DNA from: Brevundimonas subvibrioides
Lineage (GTDB): Bacteria > Pseudomonadota > Alphaproteobacteria > Caulobacterales > Caulobacteraceae
Direction of reading: 5' to 3'
Length of the DNA: 64,000 bases
NCBI RefSeq assembly: GCF_027271155.1
Contig: NZ_CP114542.1
Coordinates: 1,364,001-1,428,000, forward strand
A program made the translations under genes and the position numbers. Shown here piece by piece: positions 56,623 through 64,000 of this stretch (position 1 is the stretch's first letter; each line of letters begins with the position of its first letter). Below the pieces are notes generated by a model. That model saw only the letters and a program-made list of their open reading frames with translations, searched no databases and was not told the origin of the DNA.

Positions 56623-57783
56623 CTACCAGCGCCAGGCGTCGTAGATGGCGTCGATGATATAGCCGTCGTAGCTGTCGATCAGATAGATGGTCGTATCGAC
56701 CAGCACCCACCGGGTTCCCGGGGGCGGATAGCCCAGCCCGTAGGTCCGGTAGTCGTTCAACTGGTAACGCCAGAAGATCGACGGCAGGTAGGACCCGACA
56801 TAGTAGCGCTGACCATAGTAACTTCTCGGCACCGAGTAGTAGCCGTAGTTCGGCGCAAAATAGTACCCGAACCGGATCCCGTTGAAATCGCGGAACGACC
56901 GGTCGTGGCGCCACCAGTCGCTGGACCGCCCCCGGTTCCAGTTGCGACGCCAGTCGTTCTGGTTCCAGCGGTTGTTGAACCCGCCGTAATCGCGCCGGCC
57001 GTTGCGGTCGTTGTCCCAGTTCCGACCGCCGCCGTGGCGATCGCGGTTCCAGTCCTGGCCACCGTTTCCACCGTTCCAGCCACCGTTGCGATCCCGGTCA
57101 CGATCGCGGTTCCAGTCCTGACCGTTGTTGCCGGTCCAGCCGCCGTTGCGATCGCGGTCGCGGTCGCGGTCGTGGTCACGATCCCGGTTCCAGTCTTGCC
57201 CACCATTGCCGCCGCTGGTCCAGCGGCCGCTATTGCCGCGATCCCCGCCCTGGCCGTCTCGGCCGCCGCGACCCTGGCCGCCGTCCCATCCGCCGGGTCG
57301 GCCGGGATCGCCCCCGGCGCGGCCACCCCGGCCACCGCTGCCCTGGGATGGCCCTGGGGTCGGATCGACGGCCGGGGCCGGGGGCTGATCCGGCCGGGTC
57401 CAGCCGTTTCCGCCGCCTTCCCATCCGCCGGGTCGGCCCGGATCGCCTCTGTCGCGGCCACCCCGGCCACCGTTGCCCTGGGATGGCCCGGGAGACGGGT
57501 CGACGGCCGGGCCCGTGGGTTGATCCGGCCGGGTCCAGCCGTTTCCGCCGCCGTTACCACCCCGATCGCCACGATCCCGAGGTTCATGCCCGCTATCGGC
57601 AGGCACGTAATCGGGCCTCGGACTTGTCGGTTGGCCGTATGAGTCGCCCCCGCTTCTGTCGCGCGGCGACTGGACCTCGTCCGAAGAGGTCTCGGGCTCG
57701 TCCTGGGCATGCGCCAGCGTGGGCAGGGACGCTGGCAGGGCCAGGGCGGCGAGGGCGGCGAAGGCCGTAAGGGTCGATTTCAT
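56623..57783 (-). CDS. RcnB-family secreted protein with repeat-rich linker
   Basis: This 386-residue protein has a signal peptide (AFAALAALALPASLPTLAHAQ). Its long low-complexity part includes two 45-residue repeats (each with NGWTRPDQP and GDPGRPGGW) and several QDWNRDRD units. The C-terminal RcnB domain is at about residues 295-386 (DFNGIRFGYYFAPNYGYYSV ... YPPPGTRWVLVDTTIYLID). RcnB proteins are periplasmic and linked to Ni/Co homeostasis in E. coli; the long linker is not part of that family. It may be an envelope or matrix-facing protein here. Confidence 0.82.
   Translation of the reverse strand: MKSTLTAFAALAALALPASLPTLAHAQDEPETSSDEVQSPRDRSGGDSYGQPTSPRPDYVPADSGHEPRDRGDRGGNGGGNGWTRPDQPTGPAVDPSPGPSQGNGGRGGRDRGDPGRPGGWEGGGNGWTRPDQPPAPAVDPTPGPSQGSGGRGGRAGGDPGRPGGWDGGQGRGGRDGQGGDRGNSGRWTSGGNGGQDWNRDRDHDRDRDRDRNGGWTGNNGQDWNRDRDRDRNGGWNGGNGGQDWNRDRHGGGRNWDNDRNGRRDYGGFNNRWNQNDWRRNWNRGRSSDWWRHDRSFRDFNGIRFGYYFAPNYGYYSVPRSYYGQRYYVGSYLPSIFWRYQLNDYRTYGLGYPPPGTRWVLVDTTIYLIDSYDGYIIDAIYDAWRW
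57278..57547 (-). repeat. two tandem 135-base coding repeats in the RcnB-like gene
   Basis: Two consecutive 135-base units encode 45 residues each, with the shared landmarks NGWTRPDQP, AVDP, GPSQG, GGRGGR and GDPGRPGGW. The spacing of the common CCAGCCGTTTCC word (57400 and 57535 regions) is exactly 135 bases. Copies differ by a few bases, so the duplication is not brand new. Confidence 0.85.
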
Positions 57784-57945
57784 CTCATGGTTTCCCGCAC
57801 GCCGATCCCGGCGGCTCGTCCTTACGGTCGCGCTTCCACCATGAACGCTGTCTGAACGAACCGGGGCGCTTGCGGCAGGCCATGGCGCGGCCCAGATCAG
57901 GGGCCCGCCTCGGATGCGGCCCCCCTGTTCCGGAGACCCCCCCCC

Positions 57946-58665
57946 ATGACCGACCCGATCCAGCTCTGGTACTGGCCCACGCCCAACGGCTGGAAGGTCT
58001 CCATCGCCCTGGAGGAGATGGGGCTGCCCTATGAGGTCAAGGCCGTGAACATCGGCACCGGAGAACAGTTCACGCCGGAGTTCCAGGCCATCAGTCCCAA
58101 TGGCCGTATGCCCGCCATCGTCGACCCGGACGGTCCCGATGGACAGCCGCTGTCGATTTTCGAGAGCGGGGCGATCCTGCAGTATCTGGCCAACAAGTCG
58201 GGCCAGTTCTATCCGACCGACATCCGGGCCCGCGCCGAGGTCGATCAGTGGCTATTCTGGCAGGTGGGTGGCCTGGGGCCGATGGCGGGCCAGACGCACC
58301 ACTTCCGCCAGTATGCCCCCGCGATCATCAAGGATCAGCGCCAGATCGCCTATGGTGTGCGCCGCTATACCGATGAAACCCACCGTCTTTATGGCGTCAT
58401 GGATCGTCGGCTGGCGGACCGGGACTATCTGGCCGGCGACTATTCCATCGCCGACATGGCGGCCTGGCCCTGGATCCTGCCTGAACATCAGGGACAGAAC
58501 ATCGACGAGTTCCCGAACCTGAAGGCCTGGCTGGCCCGCGTGGGTGCGCGCCCTGCGGTGATCAAGGGCCGCGCCGTCGGCGATGCACTGCGCAGCAATC
58601 TGGCCGCCTCCGGCAAGGCAGCAGAGGCGGCGCGCAAGGTTCTGTTCGGCCAACGGGGCCGATAG
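57946..58665 (+). CDS. glutathione S-transferase family protein
   Basis: This 239-residue GST has an N-terminal thioredoxin-like domain (QLWYWPTPNGWKVSIALEEM, then PNGRMPAIVDPDGPDGQPLS and FESGAILQYLA) and a C-terminal helical domain (YLAGDYSIADMAAWPWI, the N-capping box). It resembles the YfcG/YghU-type bacterial GSTs, which act as glutathione-dependent disulfide reductases. It appears to be a single-gene unit. Confidence 0.92.
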   Translation: MTDPIQLWYWPTPNGWKVSIALEEMGLPYEVKAVNIGTGEQFTPEFQAISPNGRMPAIVDPDGPDGQPLSIFESGAILQYLANKSGQFYPTDIRARAEVDQWLFWQVGGLGPMAGQTHHFRQYAPAIIKDQRQIAYGVRRYTDETHRLYGVMDRRLADRDYLAGDYSIADMAAWPWILPEHQGQNIDEFPNLKAWLARVGARPAVIKGRAVGDALRSNLAASGKAAEAARKVLFGQRGR

Positions 58666-58764
58666 AGTCTGAATCAGAGATTTACAGTGTATTTCTCAGG
58701 TCTGAACAAACGGGACAGTATTCATATCCCCTTTACATAAAAGCTTCTGCGGCGCCTCGCGCTG

Positions 58765-58779
58765 TTAACTTTAACTTCA
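58765..58779. promoter_or_regulatory. possible CtrA-like site upstream of the Sel1-like gene
   Basis: TTAA-N7-TTCA is one base away from the CtrA consensus TTAA-N7-TTAA. It lies 73 bases before the Sel1-like gene in an AT-rich stretch (58666-58851) that also has a GAATC, i.e. a GANTC CcrM site. By eye only. Confidence 0.25.
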
Positions 58780-58851
58780 AACCGGTGGTATTTGATCGCG
58801 TATCGAAGGGCGGGTCCAGAACGGACATCTCCCATCGCAAAGGATACGGTG

Positions 58852-59178
58852 ATGAACGCGCAAGAAACCGCGCCGGAACTGCACAGCACGGATCTCGGCC
58901 ATGAGGTCGAGGCCCCGACGCTGCCCCTCCCCACGGCCGATATGGACGGCGACGCCCTGTTCCGGCTGGGCATGATGTATTCGTCCGGATCGGGGGGCTG
59001 CCCGATGGACCGGGTCTCCGCCCACATGATCTTCAATCTGGCGGCCATGAAGGGCTCGATCGAAGCCCGGGTCTATCGCCGCGAGATGTCCGAAGAGATG
59101 GAACGCGACGAGATCGCCGAGGCCCAGCGCGCCGCCCGCCGCTATATCGACGCCGGCGTGATCAAACTGGCCGCATAG
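58852..59178 (+). CDS. small Sel1-repeat-like protein
   Basis: This 108-residue protein contains one Sel1-like helical pair: MDGDALFRLGMMYSSGSGGC and AHMIFNLAAMKGSIEARVYR, followed by a charged helix. Sel1 repeats mediate protein contacts. It is convergent with the hfsD-like gene 38 bases away. No specific role is known. The ATG at 58852 was chosen over an ATG-less extension to 58792. Confidence 0.68.
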   Translation: MNAQETAPELHSTDLGHEVEAPTLPLPTADMDGDALFRLGMMYSSGSGGCPMDRVSAHMIFNLAAMKGSIEARVYRREMSEEMERDEIAEAQRAARRYIDAGVIKLAA

Positions 59179-59216
59179 GCTTCAAAGTATTGGCCGCGTC
59201 GTGAGCGGTCGCAGAC

Positions 59217-59942
59217 CTAGAAGCTCTGGTACTGCCCGTTGATCGAGTAGCTGAACCCGATCGGCAGGGCCGCCCGCACCTGGGTGAAGAAGTTGGCCAG
59301 TTCGCCCAGGGTCGAGCGCGGCACGAACAGGATGTCGCCGCGCCGCAGGGCCACGACCTCGCCCCGACGGGGCCGAAGGTCCACCACCCGCATCATCCGC
59401 ACGCCGCCCGGCCCGCGCCGGATCAGCGCGACCTGCTCGGGCCTGGCCCCGGCCAGGAAGTCGCCCGCCTGGACGATCGCCTGATAGGCGTCCATGTCGC
59501 CGGTCATGTCGTAGACGCCCGGCGTGCGGACCTCTCCGGCCACCCAGACCTTGACCGGTCCCGCCGTTTTCAGCGTCACCTCGACCACCGGTCGCACCAG
59601 TTGCGAGGCGTAGGCGCTGGACAATTCATATTCCAGCTCCGCCAGGGTCCGGTCCGCCGCCATGGCCTGACCGATCAGGGGCAGGGCGATCCGCCCGTCG
59701 GGCCCGACCCTCATCGTCCGCGTCAGTTCGGTCGCCGTCGGCGTCGCCACCTCGATCTCGTCGCCGGGATAGAGCAGATATTCCGGCTCCGCGTCGGTCC
59801 AGTCGGCGAAGGCGATATCGGAAAAGCCGGAGGTCCGAACGCGGTTTGGCCGCGGCCCGCTCTGGCCGCTGGCACAGCCTGCCGTCGACGTGGCGACCAT
59901 CGCCGCGCCCAGGGCCCACAGAATCTGTCGCCGATGAAGCAT
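59217..59942 (-). CDS. hfsD: polysaccharide export lipoprotein, HfsD/Wza-like
   Basis: This 241-residue outer-membrane export protein has a lipoprotein signal (ILWALGAAMVATSTAGC), a Wza poly-export domain (YLLYPGDEIEVATPT) and one SLBB domain (KVWVAGEVRTPGVYDMTGDM). It ends in a segment that could form the Wza-type C-terminal barrel helix. In Caulobacter, HfsD exports the holdfast polysaccharide with HfsA and HfsB. Here hfsA and hfsB lie just beyond, on the other strand, and the size matches. The holdfast assignment is inferred from that set. Confidence 0.82.
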   Translation of the reverse strand: MLHRRQILWALGAAMVATSTAGCASGQSGPRPNRVRTSGFSDIAFADWTDAEPEYLLYPGDEIEVATPTATELTRTMRVGPDGRIALPLIGQAMAADRTLAELEYELSSAYASQLVRPVVEVTLKTAGPVKVWVAGEVRTPGVYDMTGDMDAYQAIVQAGDFLAGARPEQVALIRRGPGGVRMMRVVDLRPRRGEVVALRRGDILFVPRSTLGELANFFTQVRAALPIGFSYSINGQYQSF

Positions 59943-59966
59943 GAAACCGACCCTCGCCGATCATGG

Positions 59967-59982
59967 GTAACCAGTGGTTAAC
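59967..59982. promoter_or_regulatory. CtrA-like box in the hfsD/hfsA divergent promoter
   Basis: GTAA-N7-TTAAC matches the CtrA consensus TTAA-N7-TTAAC except for the first base. It sits between the divergent hfsD and hfsA starts, 25 bases from hfsD. A GANTC site (GATTC) is also in this gap, near 60014. CtrA control of polar and holdfast genes is known in Caulobacter. The site itself is unproven. Confidence 0.45.
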
Positions 59983-60035
59983 GTGGACGTCTGAAAGATT
60001 AATCTCGTTTACGATTCTACGGATTCGCCTTTCCC

Positions 60036-61499
60036 ATGCGTTCGACGGCCAGCACGACGACCTATGTCTCGGCTCGCCCCCGTTACGGGGTGTTCGATGT
60101 CATCGGCCTGCTGTTTCGCGAACTGGCCCTGATGATCGTGATCTTCCTTGTGGTGTTCGCCATCGGAGCCGCCGCGGTCCTGACGCTGAAGAAGACCTAT
60201 AACGCCGGAGCCAGCCTGTTCGTCGGGGCCGGTCAGGAATACGTCTATCAGCCGCGCGTGGGGCTGGGCGACCGCCAGTCGTCGCCGCCCGCACCCGGTG
60301 AGGTCGCCCAGGCCGAGGCCAACATCATCGGCAGCCGCGAGGTCAAGCTGCGCGCCGTCCGCGCGCTCGGCCTGGAGGTCTTCCACAAACCCGGCAAGGT
60401 CTCGACCGACCCGATCGCCAAACAGGAAGGTGATGCGATCAAGGCCATCAACGACGGCCTCACGATCTCGACCACGCCGCAGAGCGCGATCATCGGCCTG
60501 GGCTTCGAAAGCGATAACGCCGACAAGTCCGCCCGCATCCTGAACGCCATTCTCGACCAGTATCTGATCTATCGGCGCGAAGTCTTCCAGGACCGCTCCA
60601 CGTCCGCGATCCAGTCCCAGCGCCGGGTGTTCGAGGACGAACTGGCCGATGTCGACGCGGCCTACGAAGCCTTTCTGGCTTCCAACGACATCGGCGATTT
60701 CGCATCGACCAAGACGGCGCTGGCGGCGGTCTATCAATCGACCCTGACCGAGAAGCTGTCGGTCGAGAACCAGCTGAACCAGGCGACGCGGCGGCTTCAG
60801 ACCCTGGAGGCGCAACAGGCCAGTACGCCGGCGGAAGTCACGCTGCAGCAGGACCTCAATGTCTCGGCCCAGGACCAGATTCTGCAGCTACGGACCGAGC
60901 GGGAACAGCTTCTGGCGCGCTACCAACCCGACAGCCAGCCGGTGCAGGACATCGAGGCGCGGATCGCCGGGCTTCAGGCCTATGTGGCCTCGGGCACCAC
61001 GGTGGGGGCCAAGGAGGTACGTCTGGGGCCGAACCCGGTCTGGACCGAGCTGGAAACGACCCGGATCACGACCCGGGCCGAACGGGACTCGCTCGCGGCC
61101 CGGCTTTCGTCCGTCAATCGTCAACTGGCCGAGATCCTCGACCGTCAGGCGAAGATGACGCGCGACGAGTCTGAAAACGCAACGCTTGCCTCCAACCGCG
61201 ACGTCCTGACCGCCAATATCCGCGATTTCCAGCAGCGCGAGGCCCAGAGCCGCGCCGATGCCGGTCTGGTGCGTGCCGGGGCCGACAACGTCCGCGTGAT
61301 CGAGCGCGCTGCCGCCCCCACGCGCGGCACCAGCCTGAAGCTGCCGCTGATGGCGCTCGCCTTCCTGTTCGCGGGCTTCACGGCGCTGTGCGTGGGCCTG
61401 TTGCGGGTGTTCACGCGCCGGGGTCTGTCGACGCCCGCGATCGTGGGCCGCACGCTGGATATGCCGGTCCTGGCCGTGGCTCCGATGAAGGCGGTCTGA
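60036..61499 (+). CDS. hfsA: HfsA-like polysaccharide chain-length / co-polymerase protein
   Basis: This 487-residue inner-membrane protein of the Wzz/PCP-2a type has a first membrane helix near residue 35 (ALMIVIFLVVFAIGAAAVL). A large periplasmic part with extended coiled coils follows (residues 170-410). The last helix is near residue 445 (LPLMALAFLFAGFTALCVGLL). It has no kinase domain; that function is presumably split into hfsB, 48 bases downstream. Together with HfsD it would span the envelope to export holdfast polysaccharide. Confidence 0.85.
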   Translation: MRSTASTTTYVSARPRYGVFDVIGLLFRELALMIVIFLVVFAIGAAAVLTLKKTYNAGASLFVGAGQEYVYQPRVGLGDRQSSPPAPGEVAQAEANIIGSREVKLRAVRALGLEVFHKPGKVSTDPIAKQEGDAIKAINDGLTISTTPQSAIIGLGFESDNADKSARILNAILDQYLIYRREVFQDRSTSAIQSQRRVFEDELADVDAAYEAFLASNDIGDFASTKTALAAVYQSTLTEKLSVENQLNQATRRLQTLEAQQASTPAEVTLQQDLNVSAQDQILQLRTEREQLLARYQPDSQPVQDIEARIAGLQAYVASGTTVGAKEVRLGPNPVWTELETTRITTRAERDSLAARLSSVNRQLAEILDRQAKMTRDESENATLASNRDVLTANIRDFQQREAQSRADAGLVRAGADNVRVIERAAAPTRGTSLKLPLMALAFLFAGFTALCVGLLRVFTRRGLSTPAIVGRTLDMPVLAVAPMKAV

Positions 61500-61547
61500 C
61501 GGGGGCATGATAGCCTTTCCCCCGACAGTCACCGCGTAACCGATTCG

Positions 61548-62249
61548 ATGGTCGATCTCACAAGCGAAATGGCGGGCCTCTGGGCTGCGCTGGGATCGGC
61601 GCCCGCCCACCGCGGACGGGTCATCCAATTCGCCTGCGCCAATACCGGGGAGGGGGCCTCCACCGTCGCGCGCGAGTTCGCCCGGTTGGCGGCCGTGCGG
61701 GCACGAAAGCCCGTCTGGCTGATCGACGCGGACCTGGCCCAGCCTTGTCAGCTGGAAGCGGTCGCGGCCGACCGGGAACGCTTCGGGCGTCTGGGCGCCG
61801 CAGTGGCATCCTCGCCCAACGGCTCCAGCTTCTATGCCGTCAGCCCGCCGGTGATCGGGCGCGACCGCAAGCCCGTCGCCCCGGCGCGTCTGATGACCGC
61901 GCGTCCCTGTCTGGGCGGGCGTCTGTGGGTCACGCGGTTCCGGGCCGAGCTGCTGCGCTCGGGTCAGCGCGTCGAGGCCCTGCCCGACCCCCGCTACTGG
62001 GATGCGATGCGCAGGCACGCCGACACCATCATCATCGATGCACCGGCTGCGGACCGCAGCGACCTGTCGATCACCCTGGCCCCCTTTGTGAATGCGACCG
62101 TCCTGGTGGTCGCCGGCGAGATGTCGGGGGCCGCCGAACCCGTGATCCTGCGCGACGAGATCGAGGCGGTCGGAGGCCGCATCGCCGGGGTGGTTGTCAA
62201 CCGCTCCACCTATCGCCCGCCGGCATTCCTGAGGCGGCTGACGGGGTAA
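61548..62249 (+). CDS. hfsB: HfsB-like BY-kinase-related protein lacking the Walker A lysine
   Basis: This 233-residue cytoplasmic protein has the fold of the tyrosine-autokinase domain of Wzc. Its Walker A region reads ANTGEGASTVAREFARLAA, so GEGK-S/T has become GEGAST. Walker A' is VWLIDADLAQP near residue 42, and Walker B is TIIIDAPAAD near 160. No tyrosine cluster is seen at the C-terminus. It would partner HfsA in holdfast export but probably not as a normal ATP-binding kinase. Confidence 0.82.
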   Translation: MVDLTSEMAGLWAALGSAPAHRGRVIQFACANTGEGASTVAREFARLAAVRARKPVWLIDADLAQPCQLEAVAADRERFGRLGAAVASSPNGSSFYAVSPPVIGRDRKPVAPARLMTARPCLGGRLWVTRFRAELLRSGQRVEALPDPRYWDAMRRHADTIIIDAPAADRSDLSITLAPFVNATVLVVAGEMSGAAEPVILRDEIEAVGGRIAGVVVNRSTYRPPAFLRRLTG

Positions 62250-62330
62250 GGGCACGCTACGTCCGAAACTGACGCAGGCCTGTGCTATCGGTTGCGACGT
62301 GGCTCATCGGGGCGTTCGCCCCCATGCGCA

Positions 62331-62430
62331 GAGTGCACGCAGGTTGCACTGGTGCAATCGGCTCGGTCAGGCCACCAGTGGGTTTCAGCGTCGATTGCAC
62401 CTTTTGCACCCGGTTTTTTCGAGTGCAATT
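62331..62430. repeat. cluster of TTGCAC / GTGCAA hexamers
   Basis: TTGCAC occurs at 62344, 62395 and 62404. GTGCAA occurs at 62352 and 62423, and a related GTGCAC lies at 62333. TTGCAC-TG-GTGCAA is a perfect dyad. GATTGCAC and GTGCAATTC form a second, wider one. The cluster lies in the 188-base gap between the 3' ends of hfsB and the acyl-CoA dehydrogenase gene, so it may act as a terminator or as an unrecognised binding-site array. Confidence 0.6.
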
Positions 62431-62437
62431 CGGGGCC

Positions 62438-64000
62438 TCAGACCCCCAGCGCCTCGCGGCCCATGCGCTGCAGCAGGTCGCCCCCCTGGCCCACGGCCGC
62501 CAGTCGGCTGGACGCGTGGCCCAGGATGTTGGCGGCATAGATTTCGTACAGGGCGATCTTGCCCTCCAGCCAGGCCGGATCGCCGTCGCCGGCGTTCAGC
62601 TTCGCCCTGGCCGCCAGGGCACCTCTCGCCAGCATCCAGCCGCCGATCACGTCCCCCATCAGCTTCAGATAGGCGTCGGCCGCGGCCAGCACGTCGGCGG
62701 CCCCGGCCGGATCGGCCTTGCGGTCCAGGATCCACAGGGTGGCGTCCTCGACCGCCGCGATCGCTGTCCTGAACCGTTCGACCGGCTTGCCGGAATAGAG
62801 GCCGCCAAGGTCCTTCAGCGTGGCCTTCATCTCGGCGATCACGGCCCTGGCCGAGGCCCCGCCGTCCTGCGACAGCTTGCGCCCGACCAGGTCCATGGCC
62901 TGGATGCCGTTGGTGCCCTCATAGATCGGGGCGATCCGCGCATCGCGATAGAACTGGGCCGCGCCGGTTTCCTCGACGAAGCCCATGCCGCCATGGATCT
63001 GGACGCCCTGCGAGGCGATCTCGACGCCTGCGTCCGTCGACCAGGCCTTGGCGATGGGGGTCAGCAGGTCCTCGCGGCCCTTCCAGTGCGCGCGCAGCTC
63101 GGGCGTCGCGGCATGTCGGGCCATGTCGGCGGCCACGCCGGTGGACAGGCAGATGGCCCGCGCCGCCTCGATCCGGGCCTTCATGACCGACAGGATGCGG
63201 CGCACGTCCGGATGATCGAAGATCGGCGCGCCCGCTTCTCCGGTCCAGACCGAGCGTCCCTGACGCCGGTCGAGGGCATAGGCGAGGGCGTGCTGGTAGG
63301 CCCGATCGGCGATGCCGACGCCCTCCATGCCAACCCCCACCCGCGCCGCGTTCATCATGGTGAACATATGGGCCAGGCCTTCGTTGGGCCGGCCGACCAG
63401 TTCGGCGGTCGCGCCCTCGTACTGCATCACGCAGGTGGGCGAGGCGTGGATGCCCAGTTTGTGCTCGATGCCGACCGGCCTGAAGCCGTTGCGGTCGCCC
63501 AGGGTGCCGTCCTCCTTGACCAGATACTTGTTGGCAAGGAACAGGCTGATGCCCTTGGGTCCGGCGGGCGCGTCGGGTAGCCGGGCCAGGACCATGTGGA
63601 CGATGTTGTCCGTCGCGTCGTGGTCGCCCCAGGTGATGTAGATCTTCTGGCCGGTCAGGCTGTAGGTCCCGTCGCCGTTCGGCGTGGCGGTGGACGTCAG
63701 CGCCCCGAGGTCCGACCCGGCCTGGGGCTCCGTCAGGCACATGGCCCCGGTCCACTCGCCACTGACCATGCGCGGCAGATAGGCGGTCTTCTGATGCTCG
63801 GTGCCGTGCGCCTCTATGGCCTCGATGGCCGCCAGCGACAGCATGGGGCACAGGCCAAACGCCATGTTCGCCGCGTGCACGGTCTCATAGGCCGCCAGCT
63901 CCAGCGCCTTGGGCAGGGCCTGTCCCCCGGCCGAGACGGGTGCCGCCAGACCGGTCCAGCCGCCCGCGGCGAACTGGCGATAGGCGTCGGCGAATCCCGG
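62438..64000 (-). CDS. acyl-CoA dehydrogenase (5' end outside window)
   Basis: These are the last 521 residues of a long acyl-CoA dehydrogenase. The frame is open to the window edge. It has AFGLCPMLSLAAIEAIEAHG, the FAD/substrate segment MCLTEPQAGSDLGAL, ITWGDHD, and the catalytic glutamate in APIYEGTNGIQAMDLVGRKL. A C-terminal extra helical domain, as found in the AcdC/DmdC-type and related enzymes, follows. The first visible residues (PGFADAYRQFAAGGWTGLAA) fit the same group. It probably oxidises acyl-CoA in fatty-acid or thioester breakdown; the chain-length preference is unknown. Confidence 0.94.
   Translation of the reverse strand, partial: PGFADAYRQFAAGGWTGLAAPVSAGGQALPKALELAAYETVHAANMAFGLCPMLSLAAIEAIEAHGTEHQKTAYLPRMVSGEWTGAMCLTEPQAGSDLGALTSTATPNGDGTYSLTGQKIYITWGDHDATDNIVHMVLARLPDAPAGPKGISLFLANKYLVKEDGTLGDRNGFRPVGIEHKLGIHASPTCVMQYEGATAELVGRPNEGLAHMFTMMNAARVGVGMEGVGIADRAYQHALAYALDRRQGRSVWTGEAGAPIFDHPDVRRILSVMKARIEAARAICLSTGVAADMARHAATPELRAHWKGREDLLTPIAKAWSTDAGVEIASQGVQIHGGMGFVEETGAAQFYRDARIAPIYEGTNGIQAMDLVGRKLSQDGGASARAVIAEMKATLKDLGGLYSGKPVERFRTAIAAVEDATLWILDRKADPAGAADVLAAADAYLKLMGDVIGGWMLARGALAARAKLNAGDGDPAWLEGKIALYEIYAANILGHASSRLAAVGQGGDLLQRMGREALGV

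Noticed and set aside
56757..57710. Long open frames in other phases of the RcnB-like repeat region
   Set aside because: Repeat-driven composition gives open frames in several phases. Only the one with a signal peptide and RcnB domain makes sense.

Overview
The window is a contiguous piece of a high-GC alphaproteobacterial chromosome, most likely a Caulobacteraceae member close to Brevundimonas. That placement is an inference. It rests on a fliX / flgI / cheL-like / flbY-like flagellar block next to dksA, an hfsD / hfsA / hfsB-like holdfast export block, a GTTC-N7-GTTC SOS box, GC-rich codon use, and conserved runs such as surE-pcm-lysM/M23-yajC-secD-secF and lptF-lptG-lptD-surA-pdxA-ksgA. 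No rRNA, phage, IS element, CRISPR array or plasmid function was seen. The one RNA gene is tRNA-Thr(UGU). Genes at both ends are cut by the window: an RND pump on the left and an acyl-CoA dehydrogenase on the right.

Layout. 0-6.4 kb holds an RND pump tail, feoAB iron(II) uptake, a prepilin peptidase, TetR and LysR regulators, and cysteine synthase. 6.4-12.2 kb holds tRNA-Thr, two large inverted repeats around a HIT hydrolase gene, a compositionally mosaic serS, a small lipoprotein, surE, pcm and an NlpD-like LysM/M23 lipoprotein. 12.2-16.6 kb holds yajC-secD-secF, a PuuD-type membrane protein and a squalene/phytoene-synthase-like protein. 16.6-26.5 kb holds trmFO, three tandem paralogous membrane proteins followed by a CPBP protease, uvrA with an SOS box, and a PAS / degenerate GGDEF / EAL protein. 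26.6-31.2 kb holds flbY-like, cheL-like, flgI, divergent fliX, dksA and dnaB. 31.3-36.7 kb holds a small Rap1a-like secreted protein, a TonB-dependent receptor, rplI-rpsR-rpsF and a parDE-like toxin-antitoxin pair. 36.8-43.3 kb holds fabD-fabG-acpP-fabF, mltG, a frameshifted yicC and gmk. 43.3-57.8 kb holds fhs, an aminotransferase, the ksgA-pdxA-surA-lptD-lptG-lptF run, pepA, holC, an I78-type lipoprotein and a repeat-rich RcnB-like protein. 57.9-64 kb holds a GST, a Sel1-like protein, the holdfast export genes and the acyl-CoA dehydrogenase.

Most of the window is core envelope and information-processing biology: fatty-acid synthesis, LPS transport, Sec export, outer-membrane protein folding, flagellum and holdfast. 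The most unusual signal is in serS. An extra stretch of about 75 residues, about 43% GC by hand count, sits in the catalytic domain just before the LIPTAEV segment, and the tRNA-binding arm is also lower in GC than the flanks. Other points of note are a CTG start that appears forced for surE, a yicC broken by a frameshift and small deletion, a holdfast BY-kinase-like protein whose Walker A lysine is alanine, and two heptanucleotide inverted-repeat elements.
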